Shown here in pieces: positions 26,522-36,192 of a stretch of DNA of 64,000 bases. This DNA comes from Solirubrobacteraceae bacterium (lineage in GTDB: Bacteria > Actinomycetota > Thermoleophilia > Solirubrobacterales > Solirubrobacteraceae). A model generated the notes under the pieces. That model made no database searches and was not told the DNA's origin. It saw only the letters and a program-made list of their open reading frames with translations. How positions within the stretch are numbered: the first letter of the stretch is position 1; every line of letters begins with the position of its first letter. The position numbers and the translations under genes are program-made. The DNA lies in NCBI GenBank assembly GCA_030447275.1, contig JAUJPF010000018.1, positions 1 through 64,000 of the forward strand. The letters run 5' to 3'.

Positions 26522-27324
26522 GCCGGCTGGACGCGGTAGGCCGACACGTCGCGCGGCACGCCCCTGACCCGGAACCAGCGCTTGCGCTTCGTGCGGTAGC
26601 GGCCGGCGTCGACGTTCGCGAGCACGGAGTCCGAGACGAGGATCTCGCCGCCGGCGGCCTCGTCGGCCAGCCGCGCCGCGATGTTCACGTCGACGCCGAA
26701 GTAGTCGCCGGCCAGCCGGCGGGGGCGGCCGACGTGGAGCCCGGCGCGCATCCGCGGGCGGTAGCCGCCGGCGTCGATGGCCTCGACCGCGCTCGACGCG
26801 ACGCAGACGGACTCGAGCGCCGCTGCGGGGTCGCGGAACACGGCCATGACGCCGTCGCCGAGCCGCTTGACGACCTCTCCCCCGCCGTCGCGGATCGCCG
26901 GCTCGATCGCCTCGCCGGCCGCGCGGAGCAGGTCGACGGCGGCGTCGTCGCCCGCCTCGAGCGCGTACGTCGAGAACCGCTCGAGGTCGGTGAAGGCGAT
27001 CGTCAGCTCGTGGTCGCCGCGCCCGCGCCCCTGCGCCTCCGACGCCGCCTGCCAGACCTGGAGCGCGCCGAGTCCGACCTCGCGCAGGACGCCTGGGCGC
27101 TCGGCGGTCGCTTCGCTGAGGCGCCGCAGCACGGACTGCGTCGGCGTGCTGCCGGCGGTGGACAGCGGATCGCCGTAGCGGCTGTCCCCCGGCAGCCGCT
27201 CGCGCAGGTACCGCGCGGCGGCGACCACGGTCGCGTGGTCGTTGACCGTGCGCGCGGCGCTGCCGGCGAGCTGCCGCAGCCGGGCCGTGCGTCGCGGCGG
27301 GGGCGCGTCGTCCGGCGAGCTCAT
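26518..27324 (-). CDS. Class III adenylate/guanylate cyclase-domain protein
   Basis: 268 residues. Residues 1-105 are helical without clear domain. The catalytic domain follows: AFTDLERFSTY with the first metal-binding Asp, EVVKRLGDGVMAVF (the KRxGD stem of the substrate and second metal site), and GLHVGRPRRLAGDYFGVDVNIAARLADEA with the transition-state Asn/Arg. This is the usual layout of one-domain actinobacterial cyclases that make cAMP. The substrate-determining Lys appears in KRLGDG, supporting ATP. No transmembrane segment is seen, so it would act in the cytosol. Confidence 0.8.
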   Translation of the reverse strand: MSSPDDAPPPRRTARLRQLAGSAARTVNDHATVVAAARYLRERLPGDSRYGDPLSTAGSTPTQSVLRRLSEATAERPGVLREVGLGALQVWQAASEAQGRGRGDHELTIAFTDLERFSTYALEAGDDAAVDLLRAAGEAIEPAIRDGGGEVVKRLGDGVMAVFRDPAAALESVCVASSAVEAIDAGGYRPRMRAGLHVGRPRRLAGDYFGVDVNIAARLADEAAGGEILVSDSVLANVDAGRYRTKRKRWFRVRGVPRDVSAYRVQPA

Positions 27325-27451
27325 CGGCGGGTGACGCTAGCGGACCGCCGTCGCCCGCCCCTCGCTGCCGCGAGCCGGAACGCGAAGCCGCGCGCGCTTC
27401 ATGGTTCGCGCAGCGATCCGCGGTCGCCCTTCGGGCAACACATGACAAGCG

Positions 27452-28102
27452 ATGGATCGTTCTCGACGGGTGAAGTCGGACGAACGCGCCGCTGGAGCCC
27501 GGCTTCCCCCCGGGCCCCGCTCGCCGGCGCTCGTGCAGACCATGCGCTTCCTGCGAGAACAGATCGCGCTGCTCGAGGACTGCCGGGCGCGCTTCGGCGA
27601 CGCGTTCACGCTGCGGATCGCGAACCTCGGCCGTTTCGTCGTCCTCGGCGAGCCCGAGGTCGTGCGCCAGGCGCTGGTGCTGGGCGCCGACACCGCGCAC
27701 GCCGGCGAGGCCCGCGCCGTGCTCGAGCCGCTCGTCGGCATGAGCTCGATGCTGCTCCTCGACGAGGAGCAGCACCTCCACCAGCGCCGGCTGATGGCCG
27801 CGCCGTTCAAGGGCGAGCGCCTGGCGGTCTATCCGCGACCTGACCGACCGCGAGGTCGACGCGTGGCCGCTGCGCGAGGCGTTCGCGCTGCGACCCTCGC
27901 CTTCGAGCGGATCCTGCGCCATCCGCATGTGCACCATCGCCTGCTCGAGGAGGTCCGGTCCGGCGAGACCGAGTACGCCCCGGCCGCGGGCCCGCCGGAG
28001 GGGCGGCGGCGGCGGGCGGTCAGCCTGGCGCCGGCGCAGGACGCCCGCGTGGTCATGACCGCGCGGCGCCCGGCGGCCTCCCGCGAGGTCGCCCACGCGT
28101 GA
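27452..28102 (+). pseudogene. Cytochrome P450 remnant with two internal blocks missing
   Basis: Residues 1-130 are a regular P450 start: PPGPRSPALVQTMRFLR, GDAFTLRIANLGRFVVLGEP, and LLLDEEQHLHQRRLMAAPFKGERL (helix C region). After a frame change and REAFALR the sequence jumps to LAFERILRHPHVHHRLLEEV, which in P450s follows the oxygen-binding I helix. A second jump goes from GETEYAP to the extreme C-terminal GRRRRAVSLAPAQDARVV. The I helix, the ExxR motif and the heme-binding Cys loop are all absent, so no heme protein can be made. It is translationally coupled (TGA overlapping GTG) to the ACP-KS gene, which suggests the intact ancestor belonged to the cluster. Confidence 0.6.
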
Positions 28103-29650
28103 GCGAGCGCCGCTCGCGGCGAGCGCTCGAGGACTGGCTCGCGCAGGCGCTGGAGCGGCGTGTCGGCGTGGCGGCCGCCCGGATCGAGCGCGACGCGACC
28201 TTCGAGAGCCTCGGGCTCGACTCCGAGGAGGCGGTGGAGATCGCCGGCGAGCTCGAGTCGTGGCTCAGCCGACCCGTGGCGGCGACCGTGCTCTACGACA
28301 ACCCGACCATCGCCGCGGTCGCGGAGGAGCTATCGGAGGGGACGGACGGCCGCGGCGCTCCGTCGCGCCCGGCGCGCCCGCGCGCGGGCGGCGACGCCGA
28401 GCCGATCGCGCTCGTCGGCATCGGCTGCCGGTTCCCCGGCGGCGACGGTCCGGACGCGTTCTGGGAGCTGCTGCGCGACGGCGGCAACGCGGTGCGCGAG
28501 CCGCCGGCCGACCGCGCCGCGCTCGGCGCCCCGGACGGCCGGCCCTCGCGGCGCGGCGCGTTCCTCGACGGTGTCGACGGCTTCGACGCGGCCTTCTTCG
28601 GCATCTCGCCGCGCGAGGCCGCGGAGATGGACCCCCAGCAGCGGCTGGTGCTCGAGGTGGCGTGGGAGGCGCTCGAAGACGGTGGCATCGCACCCGACGC
28701 GCTGGCCGGCGAGCCGGTCGGCGCCTACATCGGGGTCCGGCTCGGACTACTTCGCGCTGCTGATGGACGCCGACGAGGGGCCGGGGCGCTACGCCGCGAC
28801 GGGCGGGGCGACGAGCCTCGCCGCCAACCGGCTGTCGTACGCGCTCGACCTGCGCGGGCCAAGCGTTGCCGTCGACACGGCGTGCTCCTCGTCGCTCGTC
28901 GCCGTGCACCTCGGCTGCCAGGCGCTGCGGACCGGCGACTGCGACGTCGCGCTCGCCGGCGGCGTGAACCTCGTCCTCCGGCCGGAGCCGAGCGAGGCGC
29001 TCGAGCGGCTCGGGATGCTCTCCGAGAGCGGCCGCTGCCGCCCGTTCGACAACGCCGCCGACGGCTTCGTGCGCGGCGAGGGGGCCGGCCTCGTCGTCCT
29101 CAAGCGGCTGTCCGACGCGCGCGCCGACGGCGACCCCGCGTACGCGCTCGTGCGTGGCAGCGCGGTCGGCAGCGACGGGCGCAGCAACGGCGTGCTCGCG
29201 CCGAACGGCAAGGCGCAAGCCATGCTGCTGCGCAACGCCTACGCCCGCGCCCGCGTCGACCCGGCCGCGGTCTCCTACGTCGAGGCCCACGGCGTCGGGG
29301 CGCCGCTCGGCGACGCGGTCGAGGCCAACGCCCTCGGGTCCGTGCTCGCCCCCGGCCGGCCGCTCCACGCGCCGTGCGCGTTCGGCTCGGTCAAGGGGAA
29401 CATCGGCCACCTCGAGTCGGCGGCCGGGATCGCCGGCGTCGTCAAGGTCGCGCTCGCGCTGCGCGAGCGGCGGCTGCCGCCGAGCATCGGGACGGACCGG
29501 CTCCACCGGGCCATCGCGGCGGACTCGCTGCCGCTCGAGCTCCAGCGCGAGCCGTCCGAGTGGGACGCCGACGCGCCCGTGGCGGGCGTGAGCGCGTTCG
29601 GCTTCGGCGGCACCGGTGCGCACGCGGTGCTGCAGGCGGTGCCGGCATGA
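28099..29650 (+). pseudogene. PKS protein with ACP and ketosynthase domains, one frame shift
   Basis: Residues 5-80 are a carrier domain (FESLGLDSEEAVEIA with the phosphopantetheine Ser, YDNPTIAAVAEEL), of the kind loaded by fatty-acyl-AMP ligases. The KS domain begins at about residue 100 (EPIALVGIGCRFPGG) and is complete: DPQQRLVLEVAWEAL, VDTACSSSLVAVH with the active Cys, VEAHGVGAPLGD and VKGNIGHLESAAG with the catalytic His pair. At about 28,735 one G too many in a G-run breaks the frame; removing it gives YIGSGSDYFALL. The HGTGT site reads HGVGA, a small deviation. Ends with GTGAHAVLQAVPA and TGA overlapping the next ATG. First step of lipid-chain extension in the cluster (inference). 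Confidence 0.8.
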
Positions 29651-31895
29651 GCGACGCGCAGGAGCGCCCGCGCCTGCTTCCGCTGTCGGCGCGGGACCCC
29701 GCCGCGCTCGCGGCCGCCGCGGACGCGCTGCGCGAGCGCCTGGCCACCGGCGCACTCAGGCTCGACGACGTCTGCTTCACGCTCGGGGCGCGGCGCAGCC
29801 ACCACGCGCACCGCGCCTACGTCGCCGGGCGCGGCCGCGACGAGCTGGTCGACGGGCTGGCGCGGATCGCCGCGGGCGACGCGGCCGCATGGCGCCCGCC
29901 CTGCCTCCGGACGACGCCGGCCTCGTGCGCGCCGCGCGCCCGCTGCTCGAACTCGAGCTGGTGTTCCTGGAGACGGTCGGCGACCCGCGCCCGGTCGTGC
30001 GCGGCGACGCTTCGGCCGCCGGGGCGGTGCGGGCCGGCATCGACGCCCTGGCGCGGCACTGGGGGCTCGAGCCGAGCGAGCTCTCGCAGGCCGCGGCGGG
30101 CCCGCCGGCGGACGACCTCCCGCTCGCGCTGCTCCGGGCGGCGGGCCAGTGCCACCTGCGCGGCCGCGACCTCGACTGGCGGCGGCTGAGCCCCGCCGGG
30201 GCGCGCGTCGTGCGGCTGCCGCGCTACCCGTGGCAGCGCCGGTCGCTGTGGATCGGCCACAGGGCCGAGCAGGTGGAGCTGAGCCCGGAGAGCAGCCTGG
30301 AGGACTGGATCCGCGCCCGCCTCGCGGCCGTCCTCGGCTCGGCGCCCGCCGGCGTCGACCTCGACGAGCCGCTCGAGCGGCTCGGGCTCGACTCGCTGAT
30401 GGCGCTCGAGCTGGCGAACGCCGCGGAGGAGGAGCACGGCGTCGCGCTCGAGCTCGAGACGCTGCGCCGGTCGACGCCGCGCCAGATCGCCGATCGCGTC
30501 GGCGCCGCGGCCGACGAGGGCAGCCGCTTCCCCCGCGCCGCGTCCGACCCCGCCGCCAGCCTCGAGCCGTTCCCGCTGACCGAGATCCAGCGCGCGTACT
30601 ACGTCGGGCGCGCGGAGGACTGGGAGCTCGGCGGCGTCTCGTGCCACTTCTACCGCGAGTTCGAGCACGACGGGCTCGACCTGGAGCGGCTGGAGCTCGC
30701 CGTCAACGCGGTGGTGGAGCGCCATCCGATGCTGCGGGCCGCGATCGAGTCGCCGCGCAGCCAGCGCGTCCTCCCCGAGGTCGAGCCGGTTGCCATCCGC
30801 GCCGTCGACCTCTCGGGCGGCAAGCGCGGAGCAGATCGAGGCGGCGCTCGGGAGGCTGCGCGGGACGCTGTCGCACCGGGTCCGTCCCGCCGACCGCCCG
30901 CCGCTCCTCGAGCTGCGCGCCCTGAAGCTGCCGAACCGGCGCACCCGGGTCGCGGTGAGCCTCGACCTGATCGCTGCCGACGGGCGGAGCTGGCTGCTGT
31001 TCGGCAGCGAGGTCGACCGCCTGTACGACGATCCGGCCGCCGAGCTCGAGCCGATCGGCTTGACGTTCCGCGACTACGCCGCCGCCGAGCGCGCGCTCGA
31101 GCGCTCCCGCGCTACGAGCGGGCGCGGGCGTACTGGCTCGACCGGCTCGACGAGCTTCCCGGCCCGCCTCCACTGCCGCTGGCGGCCGCACCCGCCGAGC
31201 TCGGCCGCCCGCGCTTCCGGCGCCTGGAGCACCTCGTCGACGACGACGCCTGGGCGCGGCTCGCCGAGCGCAGCCGCGGCGCAGGCGTCACGCCGTCGAC
31301 GGCGCTGTGCTTCGCATTCTCGGAGGTCCTCGCCGAGTGGTCGGGCAGCTCGCGCTTCACCCTCAACCTCACCACGTCGAACCGCCTGCCGCTGCACCCG
31401 GACGTCCCGAAGCTGATCGGCGACTTCACGGCGCTGACGCTGCTCGACGTCGACGTCGGCGACGGCGACAGCGACGGGAGCTTCGCCGAGGGCGCGGCGC
31501 GGCTGCGCGAGCGGCTGTGGACCGACCTCGGCCACCGGATGTTCAGCGGGATCAGCGTCCTGCGCGAGCGCGCGGCGCGCGGCGGCGACGACGCGATCGG
31601 CATGCCGGTCGTGTTCACGAGCCTGCTCGGCCAGGCGCCGGAGGGCGCGCCGCCGCCGTTCTCTTGCCTCGGCGACGTCGCCTACGCGGTCAGCCAGACG
31701 CCGCAGGTCTGGCTCGACCACCAGCTCGTCGAGGAGCCGGGCGGCGTCCGCCTGAGCTGGGACGCCGTCGAGGGGCTCTTCGACACCGACGCGCTCGAGC
31801 ACGCATTCGCGCGGTATCTCGAGCTCGTCGACGGCCTCGCGCGGTCGGACGAGCCGTGGCGGCGGCCGGCGCGGCTCGCGGGAGCGGGAGCGTGA
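29647..31895 (+). pseudogene. AT-less PKS linker with carrier and heterocyclization (Cy) domains, frame shifted
   Basis: Starts at the KS-to-AT linker (RPRLLPLSARDPAAL, LGARRSHHAHRAYV), yet no acyltransferase follows: after about 110 residues without GHSxGE comes the post-AT motif RLPRYPWQRRSLWI. This resembles AT-docking regions of trans-AT PKSs. Next are a carrier domain (LERLGLDSLMALEL) and a Cy domain: FPLTEIQRAYYVGR, DLIAAD fitting the DxxxxD motif of cyclising domains, IGDFTALTLLDVD, VVFTSLLG and SQTPQVWLDHQ. Frame shifts near 29,890, 30,825 and 31,112 are single G/C changes. The Cy domain would condense and cyclise cysteine activated by the NRPS. The split from the KS protein is by ATGA only and could itself be an indel. 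Confidence 0.75.
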
Positions 31896-32626
31896 GCGCC
31901 GTCCGGCCGCTCGTGACGTCCCCGTGGCCCGAGCTGCGGCTCGTCTGCTTCCCCCACGCGGGCGGCTCGGCGTCGGCGTTCCGGACCTGGCCCGCCGGGC
32001 TCCCGCAGGCGGTCGAGCTGTGGTCGGCGGAGCTGCCCGGCCGCGGGGCGGGCGCCGGCGAGGCGCCGGTCGCCGACCGCGAACGGATCGTCACCGAGAT
32101 CGCCGACGGGCTGCCCGACGGCGTCCCGCTCGCGCTGTTCGGCCACAGCCTCGGAGCCGTGCTTGCGTACGAGACGGCGCGCGAGCTGCGCCGGCGCGGG
32201 CTGCCGGTCCCCCGGCTGCTCGTCGCGTCGGCGCGCGAGGCGCCGCACCTGCCGCACCCCGGCGAGCCCGTGCACGCGCTCGGCGACGAGGCGTTCCTCG
32301 CCGCGGTGCAGCGGCTCGGCGGAACCCCCGCCGAGGTCCTCGCCGAACCCGACCTCGTCGAGCTGGCGCTGCCGGCCCTGCGCGCCGACTTCCGCATCTC
32401 GGAGACCTACGCGTTCCGCCGCGAGGCGCCGCTCGACGTCCCGATCCTCGCGATCGGCGGCGTCGACGACCCGGACGTCACGCCGGCCGACCTCGAGGCG
32501 TGGGAGGAGCACACGACCGCGGGCTGCCGGACGACCCTCTTCGCGGGCGGGCACTTCTTCGTCGAGCCGGCCGAGGCGGCGGTCCTCCAGCTCCTGGCGC
32601 GCGAGCTGGCGCCGGTGCCGGCGTGA
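31892..32626 (+). CDS. Type II thioesterase (rightward arm)
   Basis: 244 residues from GTG 31892 overlapping the previous stop. The alpha/beta-hydrolase pattern of editing thioesterases is complete: RLVCFPHAGGSASAF near the start, VELWSAELPGRGAG, the nucleophile loop LFGHSLGAVLAYETA near residue 85, a catalytic Asp in GGVDDPDV and the His in FAGGHFFV. TEIIs clear misprimed or stalled carriers and sometimes release product. The cluster has a second TEII downstream of the NRPS. Confidence 0.9.
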   Translation: MSAVRPLVTSPWPELRLVCFPHAGGSASAFRTWPAGLPQAVELWSAELPGRGAGAGEAPVADRERIVTEIADGLPDGVPLALFGHSLGAVLAYETARELRRRGLPVPRLLVASAREAPHLPHPGEPVHALGDEAFLAAVQRLGGTPAEVLAEPDLVELALPALRADFRISETYAFRREAPLDVPILAIGGVDDPDVTPADLEAWEEHTTAGCRTTLFAGGHFFVEPAEAAVLQLLARELAPVPA

Positions 32627-33762
32627 CCGTCTGCGTCACCGGCGCCACCGGCTTCGTCGGCGGCCACCTGGCGCGCGCACTGGTCGAGCGCGGCGAGCGC
32701 GTGCGGGTGACCTACCGCGACGAGGCGCGGCTCGAGCGCCTGGACGGCCTCGACGTCGAGCCGGTGCGGGCCGACGTCCTCGACGGCGACGCGCTGCGCC
32801 ACGCGCTCGCGGGGGTCGACACCCTGTTCCACGCGGCCGGCGTGGTGGGCTCCGGCCGGCGGGCGTGGGCGGTCAACGCCGTCTCCCCGCGCGTCGCGGT
32901 CGAGGCCGCCGCCGACGCCGGCGTCCGCCGCGTCGTCCACACCTCGAGCGTCGTCGCCGTCGGCCCGGCCGAGGACGGGCGACCGGGCCGCGAGGACGAC
33001 GTCTACCGCGGCGGCGGCCTCGGCCTCGCCTACGTCGACTCCAAGCACGAGGGCGAGGTCGAGGCGATCCGGGCGGCGCTGCGACGCGGGGTCGACCTCG
33101 TGATGGCCAACCCGGCCTACGTGATCGGGGTGCCGGTCGCCCGCGGCCAGCTCGGCGAGAGCTCGTCGCGCCAGGTCCTCAGCCTCGCGCGCGGCGAGTG
33201 GCCCGCGCTCGTCGACGGGCCGACGAACGTCGTCGACGTCCGCGACGTCGCCGCGGGGCACGTCCTGGTCGCCGAGCGCGGCGCCACCGGCGAGCGCTAC
33301 ATCCTCGGCGGCCACAACACGCGCTGGACCGAGGTCGCCGAGCGGCTGATGAAGCGGACGGGGCGCACGTCGCCCGCGCTCGTCATCCCGCGCTCGGCGG
33401 CGCGGCTGGCCCACGTCCAGCACCTCCTCGGGCTGCCGCCGGTCCTCACCGGCGGCATCGTCACCCGCCTCGCCGCCCCCAACTGGCAGTACGCCTGCGA
33501 CAAGGCGCGCAGCGAGCTGGGCTACGCGCCGCGGCCGCTCGACGACACGCTGCGCTGGATCGCCGACTGGGCCCGCGAGCTCGAGGCGAGCGGCGCGATC
33601 GACGGCGCCCCGGCCCGCCGCGCCGGCGTGCTCAACGCCGGGGTCGTCGCGCTGCTGCGGGCCGCCGAGCGCGGCAGCGGCAGGCGCCTCGTCGTCGCGC
33701 CCGCTAGCGGTAGAGCGCGTCGATCTCCGTCGCGAAGCGCTTCGTCACCACCGCGCGCCTGA
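32623..33762 (+). CDS. NAD(P)-dependent epimerase/reductase (extended SDR)
   Basis: 379 residues from GTG 32623 overlapping the thioesterase stop. N-terminal cofactor loop TGATGFVGGHLAR, DTLFHAAGVVG, VVHTSSVVAVG and catalytic YVDSKHEGE. The pattern is closest to dihydroflavonol-reductase/HpnA-like extended SDRs, which reduce ketones or epimerise. The end (after RAAERGSG) is Arg/Ser-rich and overlaps the convergent ligase gene by 59 bases, so the true C-terminus may be shorter. Its place at the end of the PKS arm suggests reduction of a carrier-bound or released keto product (inference). Confidence 0.8.
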   Translation: MTVCVTGATGFVGGHLARALVERGERVRVTYRDEARLERLDGLDVEPVRADVLDGDALRHALAGVDTLFHAAGVVGSGRRAWAVNAVSPRVAVEAAADAGVRRVVHTSSVVAVGPAEDGRPGREDDVYRGGGLGLAYVDSKHEGEVEAIRAALRRGVDLVMANPAYVIGVPVARGQLGESSSRQVLSLARGEWPALVDGPTNVVDVRDVAAGHVLVAERGATGERYILGGHNTRWTEVAERLMKRTGRTSPALVIPRSAARLAHVQHLLGLPPVLTGGIVTRLAAPNWQYACDKARSELGYAPRPLDDTLRWIADWARELEASGAIDGAPARRAGVLNAGVVALLRAAERGSGRRLVVAPASGRARRSPSRSASSPPRA

Positions 33763-35470
33763 CCTTCAGCGTCGGCGTCAGCTCCCCGTCCGCGTGGCTC
33801 AGCTCGCGGTCCAGGATCAGGAACCGCTTGACGCGCTCGGGCGGGGCGAAGCGGCGGTTGACGGCCTCGATGTCGCGCGACGCCGCCTCGCGCGCCTCAG
33901 CGGGCCCGAGCCCGGCCGCCTCCTGCGGGTCGAGCGTGACGAGCGCGACGAGGTACGGCCGGCGGTCGCCGGCGACGACGGCCTGGCTGATGAGCCGCGT
34001 GCCGCGCAGCGCGTTCTCGATCGCCGCGGGCGAGATGTTCTTGCCGCTCGACGTGACGATGATGTCCTTCTTGCGGCCGGTGATGCGCAGGAATCCGTCG
34101 CCGTCGAGCTCGCCGAGGTCGCCGGAGTGCAGCCATGCATCGCGCAGCGCCGCGGCCGTGGCCTCCTCGTCGTGGAGGTAGCCGGCGAAGACGTGCGGCC
34201 CCGCGATGAGGATCTCGCCGTCGTCCGCGATCCGGACCCAGCCCCCGGGAAGCGGGCGCCCGACGGTGCCGAGGCGCAGGTCGCGCGCCGTGTTCATCGC
34301 CGCCGCGGCGCCGTTCTCGGTCAGGCCGTAGCCCTCGAGGACGAGGATCCCGCACGCGTCGAAGAACCGCAGGATCTCCGGTTCGATCGGCGCTCCGCCC
34401 GTGAACACCATCCGGACGCGGCCGCCGAAGAGGTCGCGGACGCGGCGCATCACGAGCCGGTCGGCGAGCAGGTGCTGCGCCTGGGCGGCGACGCCGAGGC
34501 GACGGCCGGCGCGCTGTGCCTCGCGCGCCGCGCCGCCGCGCGCGACCGCCCAGTCGAGCAGCTGCCGCTTCGGGCCGGTGGCCTCCGTCGCGGCCTGGTG
34601 GATCTTCTCGAACAGGCGCGGCACCGACGGCAGGTCGGTCGGCCTCACGGCCCGGACGTCCTCCATCACCCGCTGCATGTCGCCGCGCCAGTACGCCAGC
34701 TCGTGGCCTTGGTCGAGCGCAAACATGGTGATGATGCGCGTCATCGAGTGCGCGAGCGGCAGGAAGACGAAGATCCTCGCGCCGTCGCCGAGATCGACCG
34801 CGCTCGCGCACATGTCGGAGTTCGCGCGGTAGTTGCCGTGGGTGAGCATGCAGCCCTTCGGCCGGCCCGTCGTGCCCGACGTGTAGACGATCGTGCAGAG
34901 GTCGTCGGGCGTCACCGCCGCGGCGCGCTCGCGGACCGCGTCGGCTCCGGTGGCCCTGCCGCGGCGGCGCAGCTCGTCGAGCGGGACGGCGTCGCCAGCG
35001 CCGGCGTCGAGCGACACGACGAGGTCGAGCGCCTCGACGCCGGCAGCGCGCAACGTCCGCACGTGCTCGGGTCCACCGCAGATGACGACGCGCGTCTGGG
35101 AGTGGGAGAGGATGTACTCGCACTCCTCGGGCGAGCTCGTCGGGTACACGGGCACGACGGTCGCGCCCGCGCAGAGCGCGCCGAGGTCGGCCCACGTCCA
35201 CTCGGGCCGCGTGTCGGCCAGCACCGCGACGCGGTCGCCGGGGCGCACGCCGGAGGCGATCAGGCCGCCCGCGATCTCGACGACCGCACTCCCGAGCCCG
35301 GCGTACGACAGCGTGCTCCAGCGCCCGTCGCGCGCGAACCGCTGGGCGGGAGCCGGGCCGTAGCGCTCGGCCGCCGCCAGCGCCATCGCCGCGACGGTGG
35401 GCGCGCCGGTGCTCCGGCGGGGCGACGGGACCGCGCCGGCGGCGGGCGGACGGGTGGCGGCGGTGGTCAT
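33704..35470 (-). CDS. Long-chain AMP-dependent acyl ligase
   Basis: 588 residues. ANL-superfamily motifs: TIVYTSGTTGRPKGCMLTH (A3), a central YGLTENG (A5), WLHSGDLGELDGDGFLRITGRKKD (A7-A8) and a C-terminal SPTLKVRR-like end with the expected Lys. The best general match is the FadD15/long-chain fatty acid-CoA ligase group. It is the last gene of the leftward NRPS operon, and its ATG overlaps the phosphopantetheinyl transferase stop. It may activate a fatty or aryl acid starter, in addition to the FAAL at 54 kb. Confidence 0.85.
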   Translation of the reverse strand: MTTAATRPPAAGAVPSPRRSTGAPTVAAMALAAAERYGPAPAQRFARDGRWSTLSYAGLGSAVVEIAGGLIASGVRPGDRVAVLADTRPEWTWADLGALCAGATVVPVYPTSSPEECEYILSHSQTRVVICGGPEHVRTLRAAGVEALDLVVSLDAGAGDAVPLDELRRRGRATGADAVRERAAAVTPDDLCTIVYTSGTTGRPKGCMLTHGNYRANSDMCASAVDLGDGARIFVFLPLAHSMTRIITMFALDQGHELAYWRGDMQRVMEDVRAVRPTDLPSVPRLFEKIHQAATEATGPKRQLLDWAVARGGAAREAQRAGRRLGVAAQAQHLLADRLVMRRVRDLFGGRVRMVFTGGAPIEPEILRFFDACGILVLEGYGLTENGAAAAMNTARDLRLGTVGRPLPGGWVRIADDGEILIAGPHVFAGYLHDEEATAAALRDAWLHSGDLGELDGDGFLRITGRKKDIIVTSSGKNISPAAIENALRGTRLISQAVVAGDRRPYLVALVTLDPQEAAGLGPAEAREAASRDIEAVNRRFAPPERVKRFLILDRELSHADGELTPTLKVRRAVVTKRFATEIDALYR

Positions 35471-36192
35471 CGGGTCCTCCTCGCGAGCAGGGTCGGCGGT
35501 GGCGAGCGGCGCGCCGGTGCCGCGGCGACGGCGGCGGGCCAGGCGAACCGGCGCGGACGCAGCTCGGGCGGCCACGCGCCGCCGCACACGACGGCCCCGA
35601 GGTAGCCCCGCGGCAGCGCCGGGCGGCGCAGCTGCCACGGTCCGGCACTGCCCGCGACGGCGACCGGCCCCTCGTCGAGCGGGACCTCGACGTCGCGCAG
35701 CGGGATGCGGAGGCCGAGGCCGACCGCCTTCGTCGCCGCCTCCTTGCCCGTCCACACGGCGAGGAACGCGCGGCCGAACGCGGGCTCCGCCGCGCCGCCG
35801 ATCGCCGCGCGCTCGCTCGCGGTGAAGTGGCGGCGGGCGATCCGTGCGGCCCGCCGGCGCGGCGCGTCCGGCTCGAGGTCGACGCCCACCTCGCAGTCCG
35901 AAGCGACGACGACCAGCGAGAGCCCGGGCGCGTGGGAGACGTTGAAGCGCAGCGACGCGCCCGGCAGCGTGGGCTTGCCCTCCGGCGTCTCGCCGAGCTC
36001 GAGCGACGTGGGTGGAGCGCCGGCGTACGCGCCGAGCACCGCGCGCAGCGCCGCGCGCGTCGCGCCCACCTCCCGGGCGCGGTCGGGGTGGCGGATGCTG
36101 CCTGCCCGGGCCCGCTCCTCGCGGGTGAGCAGGCGGTGGGCGGAGAGCGGCGCCGCGCTCGTGTCGACCGTCCAGACGTCGACCCGGGTCAC
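35467..36192 (-). CDS. Sfp-type 4'-phosphopantetheinyl transferase
   Basis: 241 residues from GTG. Core motifs: RFNVSHAPGL near the middle, VGVDLEPDAPRR with metal-binding Asp and Glu, and FLAVWTGKEAATKAVGLGL. It transfers phosphopantetheine from CoA to the carrier Ser of ACP/PCP domains; the cluster contains at least four such domains plus a free ACP, so a private PPTase is expected. Overlaps both neighbours by 4 bases. The C-terminal 40 residues are Arg/Pro/Ala-rich and probably not part of the fold. Confidence 0.9.
   Translation of the reverse strand: MTRVDVWTVDTSAAPLSAHRLLTREERARAGSIRHPDRAREVGATRAALRAVLGAYAGAPPTSLELGETPEGKPTLPGASLRFNVSHAPGLSLVVVASDCEVGVDLEPDAPRRRAARIARRHFTASERAAIGGAAEPAFGRAFLAVWTGKEAATKAVGLGLRIPLRDVEVPLDEGPVAVAGSAGPWQLRRPALPRGYLGAVVCGGAWPPELRPRRFAWPAAVAAAPARRSPPPTLLARRTR

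Noticed and set aside
24095..28096. A 1333-codon open frame on the minus strand
   Set aside because: It runs across the carboxyltransferase, oxidoreductase and P450 genes and has no recognisable domain; stop codons are rare in this composition.
27452..28102. Functional cytochrome P450
   Set aside because: The I helix, ExxR motif and heme-binding Cys are absent.
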